From a bacterium (GTDB taxonomy: Bacteria > Arandabacterota > Arandabacteria > Arandabacterales > Arandabacteraceae): 58,244 nucleotides of DNA. Position 1 is the first letter of the stretch. Every line of letters begins with the position of its first letter. The stretch is from the NCBI GenBank assembly GCA_025774845.1, contig JALGZP010000041.1, positions 1-58,244 on the forward strand, in the 5' to 3' direction. Positions 49,984-58,186 of the stretch are shown piece by piece. Position numbers and translations under genes: made by a program. The notes below the pieces were generated by a model, which worked only from the letters and a program-made list of their open reading frames with translations, ran no database searches and had not been told where the DNA came from.

Positions 49984-50745
49984 CTACTGTCCCGGTGGCG
50001 GCGGCGGCCCGGGCAAAGGCTCCGGCTCACCGGTTGCATCCCCACCCAGCTGGATTGCAACCAGCACCCCCGTAAGCAATGCCGCGGGACCGATGCGCAT
50101 AAGCCACCATCCCCTCCCCCGTTCCTTCTGGAGCGAGAGCGGCACACTTGTCTGGTATGAGGGTTGGATACGTATGGGTGTTGATTCATCATTGTATCCC
50201 GGCCTGGTCACATTCAGGACATACTCACCGACGGGCACATATTCGAGGGTCAGTGGTGAGAATCCCACGAACTCGTCGTCCAAGAAGATCTGGCAGGAGT
50301 CCGGTTTGGTTGCCACATTCAGCCCACCGAACATCTCTGCTCTCAGCCGGTCATAGGCCTGGTTGACGCTGGGAGGGAAATAGACTGGATCGGCGGCAAG
50401 ATCAGGAAAGCGTGTGAGCGCCTCCCTGGCACTCACGGTGACGGCGGTCTCATCCTGTTTCGACAGTAATGTGAAGACAAGGTCGTTGTATGCACGCCGT
50501 GCTATCCTGTCAGACATGGCATAGTCGTTGATGATCGTTTCCAGCACGGCGATTGCATCATCGTACTGGCCCCTGGACCGCAGGGAACTCACTTCTTCGA
50601 ACCAATCATAGATCGTCACATCATCCGGTGCGGCAGGGGCCTGTGCAAGAGTCGCGGTGGGACTGGAGATCATGAGGATAAACGAGAGAAGCAACCCCAG
50701 ATTGACAGCTCTTGCAAGGACCGGGGTTCTGCCCTGACCCGGCAT
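49984..50745 (-). CDS. exported PEGA-domain protein with TPR-like region
   Basis: A 253-residue protein: signal peptide (LGLLLSFILMISSPTATLAQ), a helical TPR-like region (SRGQYDDAIAVLETIINDYA, about residues 45-125), a PEGA domain (GGLNVATKPDSCQIFLDDE, FVGFSPLTLEYVPVGEYVL), a hydrophobic segment near the end (IGPAALLTGVLVAIQLGG) and a Pro-rich tail (PEPLPGPPPPPGQ). It is the first gene of the four-gene operon ending with the giant propeller protein. The ribosome site is AAAGGAG. The PEGA match to the next protein suggests that the two bind the same structure or each other (inference). Confidence 0.85.
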   Translation of the reverse strand: MPGQGRTPVLARAVNLGLLLSFILMISSPTATLAQAPAAPDDVTIYDWFEEVSSLRSRGQYDDAIAVLETIINDYAMSDRIARRAYNDLVFTLLSKQDETAVTVSAREALTRFPDLAADPVYFPPSVNQAYDRLRAEMFGGLNVATKPDSCQIFLDDEFVGFSPLTLEYVPVGEYVLNVTRPGYNDESTPIRIQPSYQTSVPLSLQKERGRGWWLMRIGPAALLTGVLVAIQLGGDATGEPEPLPGPPPPPGQ

Positions 50746-50868
50746 CCTGGCCCACTCCTTTCAATCCCGCGCCCTAAACTTACCTGCTGCACGGTGGTAG
50801 GATTTGGAGGACGACACCGACAAATCTCGCTCTTTAGGACGGCACTCCCCGTGCATATCTGCCCGACT

Positions 50869-50898
50869 ATGGTACACCAGGAAAGGCCGGTGGTTCAA
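50869..50898 (-). promoter_or_regulatory. candidate promoter of the PEGA/NTPase/kinase operon
   Basis: TTGAAC (50893-50898), 18-nt spacer, TACCAT (50869-50874). The predicted start near 50862 leaves a leader of about 115 nt before the PEGA gene. Confidence 0.4.
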
Positions 50899-50931
50899 GA
50901 CAATTAGCAGCTCGGCGGGGTCACAAGCAGG

Positions 50932-52212
50932 CTATTCCAACAGGGGTTCGACGATTCCGGGTTCAAGCCGCAACATCCTGTATACCTGAGCACGGCGGTC
51001 TTTTACAATCACGGGGTTTATCCACTCCCACACGATCTCGCCATCCCTTGTAACCTCAAAGACCTTCCCCTTATCCCCCTCACATATAAGCGTGTTGCCA
51101 TTCGGAAACCGCTGCGCAGATCCTTTCTCGTAGCTATAGAAGCTCTCCGGAGGATCTCCGGCATACTCCCATTCGATTGTCCTGGTTACCGGGTTTAGCT
51201 CGAGAACTCTTGAGTTCTTGTTCCTCACACCATTATCGAATACAAGGATGTTGCCGTTGTCGATCATGGTCGGGTGATGGGGCCATTGAAGCTCGCCTTG
51301 TCCCCATACCCACAGAATCTCCTTGGTGTCCTTTTCGAGTATGGCAATCTGATTGACATTCCTGGAGCAGATCAGCAGGTTCCCGGCCTTGAACCTGTTA
51401 TCTTCCCTGCCAAGCGGCGTCTCGGGAAGCAGACTTATAGTGTTCATATGGAAGTAGTCGTACTGGGTCTGATCGCCGCTCTTGTATGCCTCTATATGAC
51501 CGGGTACGGTCCATTCAGTCGCGCGCCCACCTTCCAGCGCCAGTATGCTGTCCAGAATCGTATCAAGGAATGCCCGTTGATCGAACTGCTGTTTAATCTC
51601 ACCCAGATGATCATAGGTTGACCACCTGTCGATCTCTTTTCCCTCAGAATCGACATGCACAATGGAGACAAATCTCACCTGGAGCTCTCGGTAGATCTCC
51701 TGGCCACGCACGAAGGTATAGAAAGTACCATCCGGGAGAGGCGTCACTTCGTGGTGCACTTCCATTTCGCTTTCCCATATCACATTTGAATGCCAGTCAA
51801 GCTTCTTCAGGCTCTTCATCTTGTTCACAACCAGCAGGTCACCATTGTCCAACATCACTGCGGGTGCCCAAACCCAGACGCGTTTCCTCTGTTCGGGGTA
51901 GGTCCACCGGTGCACGATCTCTCCTGCCATATCTATCAGGAAGACTTCGGGAGATAGCGAGGAACAGTATATATTGTAGCCCGCGTGGGTCTTCTCCGGC
52001 TTATGAATCACAACACCCGACTCACCGGTTGCCTTCTCTCCGGTCACCGCTGTGTAGGGTACCGAACGAAGCTTTTTCAGCCGCCTATTGAGATCGCTCT
52101 CACTCTGAACCGGAGTATCACCGTCCCTGGGTACAAGGGTGATCACGACGATCAAGGCCACGACCGCAAGGCCTGAGCCAATCGCCAGTACTGTTCTTTT
52201 TCTCCACTTCAA
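50932..52212 (-). CDS. arylsulfotransferase (ASST)-family protein
   Basis: A 426-residue protein with an N-terminal membrane anchor (TVLAIGSGLAVVALIVVIT) and a beta-propeller of the ASST type facing the periplasm. Characteristic blocks are EVFLIDMAGEIVHRW, EVHHEVTPLPDGTFYTF, DYFHMNTISLLPE, WPHHPTMIDNGNILVFDNG and GNTLICEGDKGKVFEVT. ASST enzymes move sulfate between phenolic compounds without PAPS, using a histidine; the His in HHEVTPLPDG, the His in FHMNT and the His pair in PHHPT are candidates. The start is TTG at 52212 after GGGGGAA. It overlaps its neighbour by a few bases and lies in one unit with the GT39-like and sulfatase-like genes. Confidence 0.82.
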   Translation of the reverse strand: MKWRKRTVLAIGSGLAVVALIVVITLVPRDGDTPVQSESDLNRRLKKLRSVPYTAVTGEKATGESGVVIHKPEKTHAGYNIYCSSLSPEVFLIDMAGEIVHRWTYPEQRKRVWVWAPAVMLDNGDLLVVNKMKSLKKLDWHSNVIWESEMEVHHEVTPLPDGTFYTFVRGQEIYRELQVRFVSIVHVDSEGKEIDRWSTYDHLGEIKQQFDQRAFLDTILDSILALEGGRATEWTVPGHIEAYKSGDQTQYDYFHMNTISLLPETPLGREDNRFKAGNLLICSRNVNQIAILEKDTKEILWVWGQGELQWPHHPTMIDNGNILVFDNGVRNKNSRVLELNPVTRTIEWEYAGDPPESFYSYEKGSAQRFPNGNTLICEGDKGKVFEVTRDGEIVWEWINPVIVKDRRAQVYRMLRLEPGIVEPLLE

Positions 52213-52214
52213 AC

Positions 52215-53849
52215 CTAATTCCCCCTCTCACCCCGCTCGGGTGACACATCGAATACAAGATATGAGTAGGCTATATGCTCTATCGGCTCATAGTCCTGCC
52301 TCAACCACTCATATCGATGCGGGTGATAGATTCCCACGAAATTGTTCACGTTGACAACGATCAGCCCGGAGTCTGGGAACTGAGGATGTAGATACTCATC
52401 CATATGTTTCTCCCGGTACTTCTTCATGTGCCACAGGCCCTCTTCCACATAAGCATCCGGGTGCTGCTCCTTGAATTCTCTGACGTATTCCTTATCCTGG
52501 CCCCAATCGACGTTGGAATCGGCGAGTATCTTATACGCTCTCATCCGATCCCATACGAGTTCATTGAAGTAGGGTATGTAGTGCGGAAAGTATGAAAGGA
52601 GCGAGACCGCAAGATACGCCAGAAGAAGCACGGTCAGCGTCTTTAACTTCCGGCTCCACTGATTCCAGCGCGAGACCAGGCTTCCGCAGAAAATGTATAT
52701 GAATGGAAATGCGATCAGGAAGTGACGTATTCCGATCTGTAACCTGAAGAGGAAATTGAAGTATATTGTCAGGAACACGATAGGACCCAGCAGGAAGAGC
52801 TCGTTCTCCATGAACTTGTACTGTTTCCGCTTAGACACATAGAATACCACCGAAAGGATGATCAAGATCTGCACCGCGATGGGGACCTTGAACAGGAACG
52901 CAAAGAAATAGTACCCCTTGAAACCGCCGACCTCTCTCAACTCTCCGAACAGGTACATACTTCCGAAGCCCTTGCCGGTCTCCTCCCGGTACTTGCCCCA
53001 ATCAAGGCCTTCGAGATAGGCGTAGGGAAGCGGCACGGGGAGACTCCCGAGAGCGCCAAGTCTCGTCTGCAGGTCCTTGAGGGCCTCACTCCTGAACTCG
53101 TATTGCTCAAGCGGTGTGAGCGACGTGTCAAATACGAAGCCGAGGTTGATGATCACGATGCTGACAAGTGCAAACAACACGGCATGAACCAGAAACCGCT
53201 TTATGAAACGGCCCGCTCCCCGGGTGTCACCGGCACGTGCCATCCTCACAAACTCCCCGGCATAGCGTATGACAACCAGTGCGAAGAAGATCAGATACAA
53301 CAGTACACACGCATACTTAGCCAACTGGCTCAGTCCCAGCATAATCGCGCTGACTGTGGCCGGTTTCCATCCACCCGTCTTCAGGAATCGCCAGAAATAG
53401 TAGGCCGATATTACAGCCATCCCCGCCGCATATAGATCCGTCGTTATCAGGCGTGAATGAGCTATCACCGTGGGTGACAGGGCATAGAGGGTAAGCGAAA
53501 AGAGACCGGCACCCCTGCCGTAGAGTTCTCGCGCCCATTTGAATACAAAAACCGCCGTAAGGAGCGAGAAGAGAACCGTTATGTACCGGCCGGTTTCAAC
53601 CGTGGCAAGGAGTCGGCGACTGTCCGTCGTTTTCGCCAGGTCCGCCAGCTTCCGGGGAAGCGCGTTCAGGGCGGATGCCGGCATCGTTCCATCGACGAAC
53701 CGGTCGGCGTCTCCGTCCAGGATGTTGCTACCATAACGAAAGTGCCACGGCTCGTCATAGGTAAGCGACTTGTTCTGAAAGCTGAAAACGTTAAGCAACA
53801 CAAGGATAGCCAGCAACACCGGAACAAGAAGATAGGTTGTTCGATCCAT
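52215..53849 (-). CDS. GT39-type membrane glycosyltransferase, third copy
   Basis: A multi-pass membrane protein of about 544 residues. The N-terminal helix is followed by NKSLTYDEPWHFRYGSNIL, the acidic pair matching the GT39 catalytic site, then LLATVETGRYITVLFSLLTA, HSRLITTDLYAAGMAVISAY and a soluble C-terminal segment with ILADSNVDWGQDKEYVREF. That C-terminal motif is common in bacterial PMT-like proteins of unknown acceptor. The ATG at 53849 just follows the sulfatase stop (53852), so it is preferred to the start at 53870. It differs from the two GT39 paralogues at 35585-38865. Confidence 0.82.
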   Translation of the reverse strand: MDRTTYLLVPVLLAILVLLNVFSFQNKSLTYDEPWHFRYGSNILDGDADRFVDGTMPASALNALPRKLADLAKTTDSRRLLATVETGRYITVLFSLLTAVFVFKWARELYGRGAGLFSLTLYALSPTVIAHSRLITTDLYAAGMAVISAYYFWRFLKTGGWKPATVSAIMLGLSQLAKYACVLLYLIFFALVVIRYAGEFVRMARAGDTRGAGRFIKRFLVHAVLFALVSIVIINLGFVFDTSLTPLEQYEFRSEALKDLQTRLGALGSLPVPLPYAYLEGLDWGKYREETGKGFGSMYLFGELREVGGFKGYYFFAFLFKVPIAVQILIILSVVFYVSKRKQYKFMENELFLLGPIVFLTIYFNFLFRLQIGIRHFLIAFPFIYIFCGSLVSRWNQWSRKLKTLTVLLLAYLAVSLLSYFPHYIPYFNELVWDRMRAYKILADSNVDWGQDKEYVREFKEQHPDAYVEEGLWHMKKYREKHMDEYLHPQFPDSGLIVVNVNNFVGIYHPHRYEWLRQDYEPIEHIAYSYLVFDVSPERGERGN

Positions 53850-53851
53850 AG

Positions 53852-55573
53852 TCACTCGCCGGGCAACCACCAGATGAATGCGCCTTGTTGTTTTGAGAGA
53901 CGTGTGCTCTCGAAGTCCTCGGGCAGTCCAAGGGCGTCTCCGGTCTTGAGCGCTACCGGCACCTGCATAGGCATCTTTCCGCTTCTACCCATGGATGCGA
54001 ATCTGGGTGGCCGGTCGCCCTCGGCCGTTATCTCGAACCGCACCGGGGCATCTTCGGGCTCCACATCGAAGAGCACCATTTGCCAGGTTCCGGCACTCGC
54101 CTCGAGATCGAACGATCTACTGTCCTCCGCCACCGTGATCGACAGATTCCTGTCTATTCTCACAAGCTTTCCTACCGAGCTGAATCGCGCGCCCCGGTCA
54201 AGACTGACCCTGGCCCTGAATTCTCTTCCCGTTTCACTACCGGTGAGTGCCATACGCCAACCCCTCGGGTGAGCGCTCGGCACACGTGTCAGCAGGCTGA
54301 AGAGCGAATCCGTCATAGAGCTTCCACCGCCCCGGGCATTGATCGTCTCCCCGGGATCATTCTTGAGATCGTAGACCTCTACCAGCTGGGTCAGGGGCTC
54401 AACTATCAGTTTCCACTCGCCGGTTCGTAAAGCAATCTTTCCAGGAACTTCTCGATCCGTACAGTCGCAGAGCGCAACATCTGCAGGAAGAAGACTGCCG
54501 GGTGCTGCGTTTCGCTTACCTGTCTGAACCAGCGGGAGGAGGCTTGTGGCCTCACCCGGTTCGAAGTCGTGTATACCGGCGATCTCAAGGAAGGTCGGGA
54601 AAAGATCGAAGAGTCTGACCTGGTCGCGAATCGTCTGGATCCTGCCATACCTGAGTGGCAGGGCAACTATCAGTGGAACCTTGACAACATCATCATAGGC
54701 TCCGGCACCATGCCCGAAGACACCGCGTTCGCCCAGCGCCTCTCCGTGACCGGCGGTGACGACAATGACGGCTCTTCCAGGGGGCCCACTCCCCCTTAAG
54801 AAGTCCATGATTCTGCCGACCTGGTCGTCAACGTAGCGGATACAACCGTCATAGAAGAGTTTTCTCTTCACCTTTCGTGCCCTTTCGGCAACGTCGGAGT
54901 CCCCGCGGCCTATCTGGATGAGCTCATCAAAATTGAGACCCTCACCGACAAGATCGACATAGGGCATGGGCGGCTGATATGGTGCGTGAGTATCAGAGTA
55001 GTGAACGATAATGAAATAGGGCTCTGTGGATGCCTTCATCATGGCAATTGCATCGTCGGTCGTCTGCACCGCATTGCGCTCATGCTTCTCTGCCTCGGTC
55101 ACCTCGTCGAATCCCCCGAGCACCCCGAACCTGCCCGCGAGACCGATCATGTTGACCACGAACATTGAGCGGTACCCCTTTGAGGCAAGGAGCTCGGGCA
55201 GTGTTACCAGACCCTCGGGCATGACGGCCGCCGGATCCGTGACTTCATGCTGGAAGGGATAGCGGGAGGTCAGAATGCTTGCCAACGAACCTTTTGTCCA
55301 GGGCGCCTGGGTAATTGCCGTTTCAAAGCGTACTGCCGAAGTTGCGAGCTCATCAATATTGGGCGAGGTCGGCCTGTCGTAGCCATAGCACCCCAGGTGG
55401 TCGGGACGCAGGGCATCCACGACTATGACAACAATGTTCGGTAGATCCTCCGCAGCCGCTGCGGGGGAAGAGGTGATGAGAAAGAGTACCATGAGTGCCG
55501 GCAGCAGTGCGGTGAGCCCGAACAGGGTTCGCGATTCCCCTCCGGCACTTCCCGAATAGACATGTGACTTCAT
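53852..55573 (-). CDS. sulfatase-superfamily exported protein with altered metal site
   Basis: A protein of about 573 residues of the alkaline phosphatase/sulfatase superfamily. After an export signal (LTALLPALMVLFLITSSPAA) comes NIVVIVVDALRPDHLGCYGY (first metal Asp). The nucleophile region is QAPWTKGSLASILTSRYP: Thr stands where sulfatases have Cys or Ser, and the CxPSR signature is gone. The second metal region reads VVTAGHGEALGERGVFGHG, where the usual SDHG Asp is Gly. A C-terminal beta domain of about 200 residues follows. Activity as a true sulfatase is doubtful; a phospho- or sulfo-transferase or an inactive binding protein is possible. The ATG at 55573 is 7 nt after a strong -10 box. 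Confidence 0.82.
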   Translation of the reverse strand: MKSHVYSGSAGGESRTLFGLTALLPALMVLFLITSSPAAAAEDLPNIVVIVVDALRPDHLGCYGYDRPTSPNIDELATSAVRFETAITQAPWTKGSLASILTSRYPFQHEVTDPAAVMPEGLVTLPELLASKGYRSMFVVNMIGLAGRFGVLGGFDEVTEAEKHERNAVQTTDDAIAMMKASTEPYFIIVHYSDTHAPYQPPMPYVDLVGEGLNFDELIQIGRGDSDVAERARKVKRKLFYDGCIRYVDDQVGRIMDFLRGSGPPGRAVIVVTAGHGEALGERGVFGHGAGAYDDVVKVPLIVALPLRYGRIQTIRDQVRLFDLFPTFLEIAGIHDFEPGEATSLLPLVQTGKRNAAPGSLLPADVALCDCTDREVPGKIALRTGEWKLIVEPLTQLVEVYDLKNDPGETINARGGGSSMTDSLFSLLTRVPSAHPRGWRMALTGSETGREFRARVSLDRGARFSSVGKLVRIDRNLSITVAEDSRSFDLEASAGTWQMVLFDVEPEDAPVRFEITAEGDRPPRFASMGRSGKMPMQVPVALKTGDALGLPEDFESTRLSKQQGAFIWWLPGE

Positions 55574-55580
55574 ACACTTA

Positions 55581-55609
55581 ATTATAAACTGGACACACTG
55601 CAAATTCAA
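55581..55609 (-). promoter_or_regulatory. promoter of the sulfatase cassette, leaderless spacing
   Basis: TTGAAT (55604-55609), 17-nt spacer, consensus TATAAT (55581-55586). ATG follows 7 nt after the -10 box, and no ribosome site is present between them. Confidence 0.75.
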
Positions 55610-55893
55610 TCACCGCCTTATCCACTCTGCGAACGCGGCTTTGCTTTGACAAGTGGATGGGACTTTATCCAGGTTTCCGAACTTCCCGGTGTATTTCCTC
55701 TGGCGGCTACCTCAATAGCCGGGCTGCCGGGGCCGGGGCTATCGCCAATGTCGACTATGTGAAGGTTTACCGTGACTCGAGCGGGTCGCCAATGAAGACC
55801 TGAAGTGAGGTTCGCTCAAGCAGATTTACTCGCAATAGATCAGAGAATACCCTATCATACTAGTACTAACAGCAACCGGAGGGTTACTCTCGA
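55610..55893. other. divergent intergenic region with a possible gene remnant
   Basis: No complete gene is seen. One plus-strand frame ending at TGA 55801-55803 encodes ...IANVDYVKVYRDSSGSPMKT. The VDYVKVY string resembles the C-terminal end of secreted beta-glucanase-like (GH16-type) domains, so this may be the tail of a deleted gene; the evidence is weak. The DUF3795 ribosome site lies at about 55878-55884. Confidence 0.3.
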
Positions 55894-56265
55894 ATGGAGC
55901 AACATGAAAAACTGGCTTATTGCGGTCTTTTCTGTGGTGGTTGCAGGAACTTCAAGGAAAACGCGAATTGCGCCGGGTGCCGGTTTGAGGAGAAACTGGT
56001 TGACGATTGCCCAACGCGTGCCTGCGCCATAAACAAGGGCCTGGTCTACTGTGGTGATTGCGAAGACTTCCCGTGTCCCAGCTTAAAGGCTTTCTACGAA
56101 GACGGGGTCCGCCATCACGCGATGGCCCTCAACAATGTCTTGCGCATCAGGGAGATCGGCCCCGAGATCTGGTTGAGTGAGCAAGAGAAAGAACACACGT
56201 GTGTGTGCGGCCAGAGAAAGATGTGGTTCGCCGAGCAGTGTACTCATAAGACCGAATCCAAGTAG
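55894..56265 (+). CDS. DUF3795 family Cys-rich protein
   Basis: A 123-residue protein with the family's Cys-rich start: CGLFCGGCRNFKENANCAGC, then CPTRACAINKGLVYCGDC and DFPC. The clustered Cys residues probably bind zinc or iron-sulfur centres. The rest contains ALNNVLRIREIGPEIWLSEQ. The family is widespread, and I know no established function for it. The ribosome site is CCGGAGGG about 10 nt upstream of ATG. It stands alone. Confidence 0.85.
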   Translation: MEQHEKLAYCGLFCGGCRNFKENANCAGCRFEEKLVDDCPTRACAINKGLVYCGDCEDFPCPSLKAFYEDGVRHHAMALNNVLRIREIGPEIWLSEQEKEHTCVCGQRKMWFAEQCTHKTESK

Positions 56266-56390
56266 AAACTTAGCCTGCTGAAAGTCCCCACTGCGACAGA
56301 TTACGCTTGTCCGAGTGACGCTACTTCTCTCCCGCACCCGGCCACAGGGGTGCCGGATGCCGCCCAGGTTTGACCGTGGATAGCTATGGG

Positions 56391-56419
56391 TTGACAGCCT
56401 GCTGATTCTGGGGTAATTA
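56391..56419 (+). promoter_or_regulatory. candidate promoter upstream of the outer-membrane protein gene
   Basis: A perfect TTGACA (56391-56396), 17-nt spacer and a poor TAATTA (56414-56419). The rest of the 250-bp gap 56266-56515 shows nothing else recognisable. Confidence 0.3.
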
Positions 56420-56515
56420 GAAGATGTATCGAGCAGAGTGTTAATCAGAAGCTGTGGCCATTCAACACGTACATATGCAGCATAAGCGGTAATAAGGCCG
56501 GCAAGAGGAGGTACT

Positions 56516-57212
56516 GTGGACATGGTGCGAGGATATGTTGTGTTCGTCCTGATCGTCTGGTGTGCGGCTCTTGTCCTGCTGCCGTCAAGCACGGTGGCGG
56601 CGGGTCGCCCGGATGGGCAAGCAATTCAGTTTGGCATCGCAAGCTACTTCAGGCTGTCGAACTTCGACGGGGCCACGCTCGCGTACCAACGCTTCCTGAG
56701 GCGTGATTTCGCATGGAGACTCAGCCTCGGGGTAGACCTGCGCGACGATGACGGTGAAGTATCGGAGCAGCGCACCGGCGAGCGCGCTGTCGATGGGTCC
56801 TCTGACATCGCGGAGTGGAATCATGCTTTCTCCCTATCAAGTGAGTGCCTCGCGTACCGGGGGGACCGGGTGTCCGTCTACTTCGGCGGAGGCCCGCGCA
56901 TTTCGTACTCGTCCCGCCAGAACGAGGGCGGGTACTTCTATCCGGAATACTCGCGCTTTTCGCGCTACGCCGAGGAGAGTTTCGGGGGCGGATTGCAGGG
57001 TTGCGTCGGTATCCAGTGGGTGGCGGATGACTGGCTTACCATTCACGCTGAGTATAGCGTCAGGTGCATGTACTCGCACATAGTGGAAAAACGTACGGAG
57101 ACAAGGACGGGCGAAGGCGGCTACAAGCTACAATGACGTGGAGACCGAAGAGATTGACAGGCTCAGCCTGAATTCACTAGGTGTTCGCTTCGGTCTGTCT
57201 GCGTACTTCTGA
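56516..57212 (+). pseudogene. outer-membrane beta-barrel protein, frame broken near its end
   Basis: An exported protein: signal peptide (YVVFVLIVWCAALVLLPSST, then VAAG), then alternating strands such as IQFGIASYFRLSNFDG, WRLSLGVDLRDDDG, VSVYFGGGPRISYSS and WLTIHAEYSVRCMYS. The frame stops at 57134-57136. A +1 shift before that point would carry it on through SYNDVETEEIDRLSLNSL to LGVRFGLSAYF and a stop at 57210-57212. A C-terminal strand ending in Phe is the standard outer-membrane insertion signal, so this is the true end. GTG 56516 or ATG 56522 can be the start, both near GAGGAGG. The break may be natural or a one-base error. Confidence 0.7.
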
Positions 57213-57250
57213 TTCGCCGGTCTGTCATGCGTCACGAGGGAGGCGACAAG

Positions 57251-57862
57251 ATGCGTCTGGCCGTTTTGTTCATCATGATTGCCGGCATCGCACTCTTCGG
57301 TGGATGCAGCGAGTGTGATCGCCTTACCGGGGTCGATCCAGAGCTCAATATGGTCCAATTCCACGGGGGGACATACCGGTGTTCAGGGGTTGAATGCTCT
57401 GTTGCAGGTGCAGAGGGTGGACCACCGTCCTACGGGCTACGAATAGCCCTTGAGATGGAGTCAGGCACCCGATTCGGTTTCAGTATCCAGGCCCCCGACG
57501 ACTGCATCGACAGCCTGCTCACCAAGGGTACCCACACGGCGACAGGTGGGGCTGGGGATGTAATCCGTACATTTCTGCCTGGCCGGGCCAGCTTCTCCAT
57601 GACTGGATTGACAGCTGAGGATCTGGAGATCACCTGGGGTGAGGTCAGTACTACGAGCACCGGTTTCTCAGGCGCCGGTTACGTCTATATCAAACGAGAG
57701 ATCCGTTTTGTCTGCGCGGACAGCGTCTGGATCGGGGGCAGGTTCGTGAAACCGGGGGATCCGGAATACGAAGACTACTACGAAACTTACTGCGCTCCAG
57801 ACTTCTACTACCCTGAGCAGAAAATCGGATTCGTATGTGAGGATGGCCGGATTGACAGATAA
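57251..57862 (+). CDS. putative lipoprotein of unknown function
   Basis: About 203 residues. The signal peptide MRLAVLFIMIAGIALFGGC ends in a lipobox-like LFGGC. The mature part contains scattered Cys (SECDRL, YRCSGVECS, DDCIDS, FVCADS, TYCAPD, FVCEDG) and beta-rich sequence such as LRIALEMESGTRFGFSIQ and GRASFSMTGLTAEDLEITWG. No family is recognised. The ATG at 57251 is chosen for its GGGAGG site and clean signal peptide. It follows the outer-membrane protein gene by 38 bp. Confidence 0.75.
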   Translation: MRLAVLFIMIAGIALFGGCSECDRLTGVDPELNMVQFHGGTYRCSGVECSVAGAEGGPPSYGLRIALEMESGTRFGFSIQAPDDCIDSLLTKGTHTATGGAGDVIRTFLPGRASFSMTGLTAEDLEITWGEVSTTSTGFSGAGYVYIKREIRFVCADSVWIGGRFVKPGDPEYEDYYETYCAPDFYYPEQKIGFVCEDGRIDR

Positions 57863-57886
57863 GAACACTGTCACGGGGCGATAGCC

Positions 57887-58186
57887 ATGCGAGGAATCGT
57901 CATCGCTTTGATCATCACGTACGCGATTCCCGCCTGCGTCGCTGCAGGTGGGCTGGGTTCACTGGAGCAAGGCGATTTCATACGCGTCCAACATGATGGT
58001 CTAACCCGGGTGTACGTTCTTGAAGATGTCCGGCCCGATACCCTGGTTGTCCGTCACACCCGCGTGGGGCTTATGGTGTTGTGCGGATCCGCAGGGGCTC
58101 TCATCGGTAGCATTGTCGGTGCCAGTCATTCGGGCTGCACCTGGAACGACGTCGATTTGATGCCACAGACGCCTGACCTGGATTGA
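57887..58186 (+). CDS. small exported protein of unknown function
   Basis: A 99-residue protein with a signal peptide (IVIALIITYAIPACVAAGG), a short beta-rich part (QGDFIRVQHDGLTRVYVLED) and a second hydrophobic, Gly-rich stretch (LMVLCGSAGALIGSIVGAS). It may be periplasmic or membrane-inserted. No family is recognised and there is no clear ribosome site. It is the last of a three-gene plus-strand group. The last 58 bases of the window hold nothing recognisable. Confidence 0.6.
   Translation: MRGIVIALIITYAIPACVAAGGLGSLEQGDFIRVQHDGLTRVYVLEDVRPDTLVVRHTRVGLMVLCGSAGALIGSIVGASHSGCTWNDVDLMPQTPDLD

Noticed and set aside
55621-55803. Reading frame ending VDYVKVYRDSSGSPMKT as a real small gene
   Set aside because: No start or ribosome site, no signal peptide, and only a seven-residue resemblance to glucanase ends; kept only as a possible remnant.
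56266-56515. tRNA or small RNA gene in the 250-bp gap
   Set aside because: No TTCRANNC loop, cloverleaf or strong hairpin with a T-run was found.
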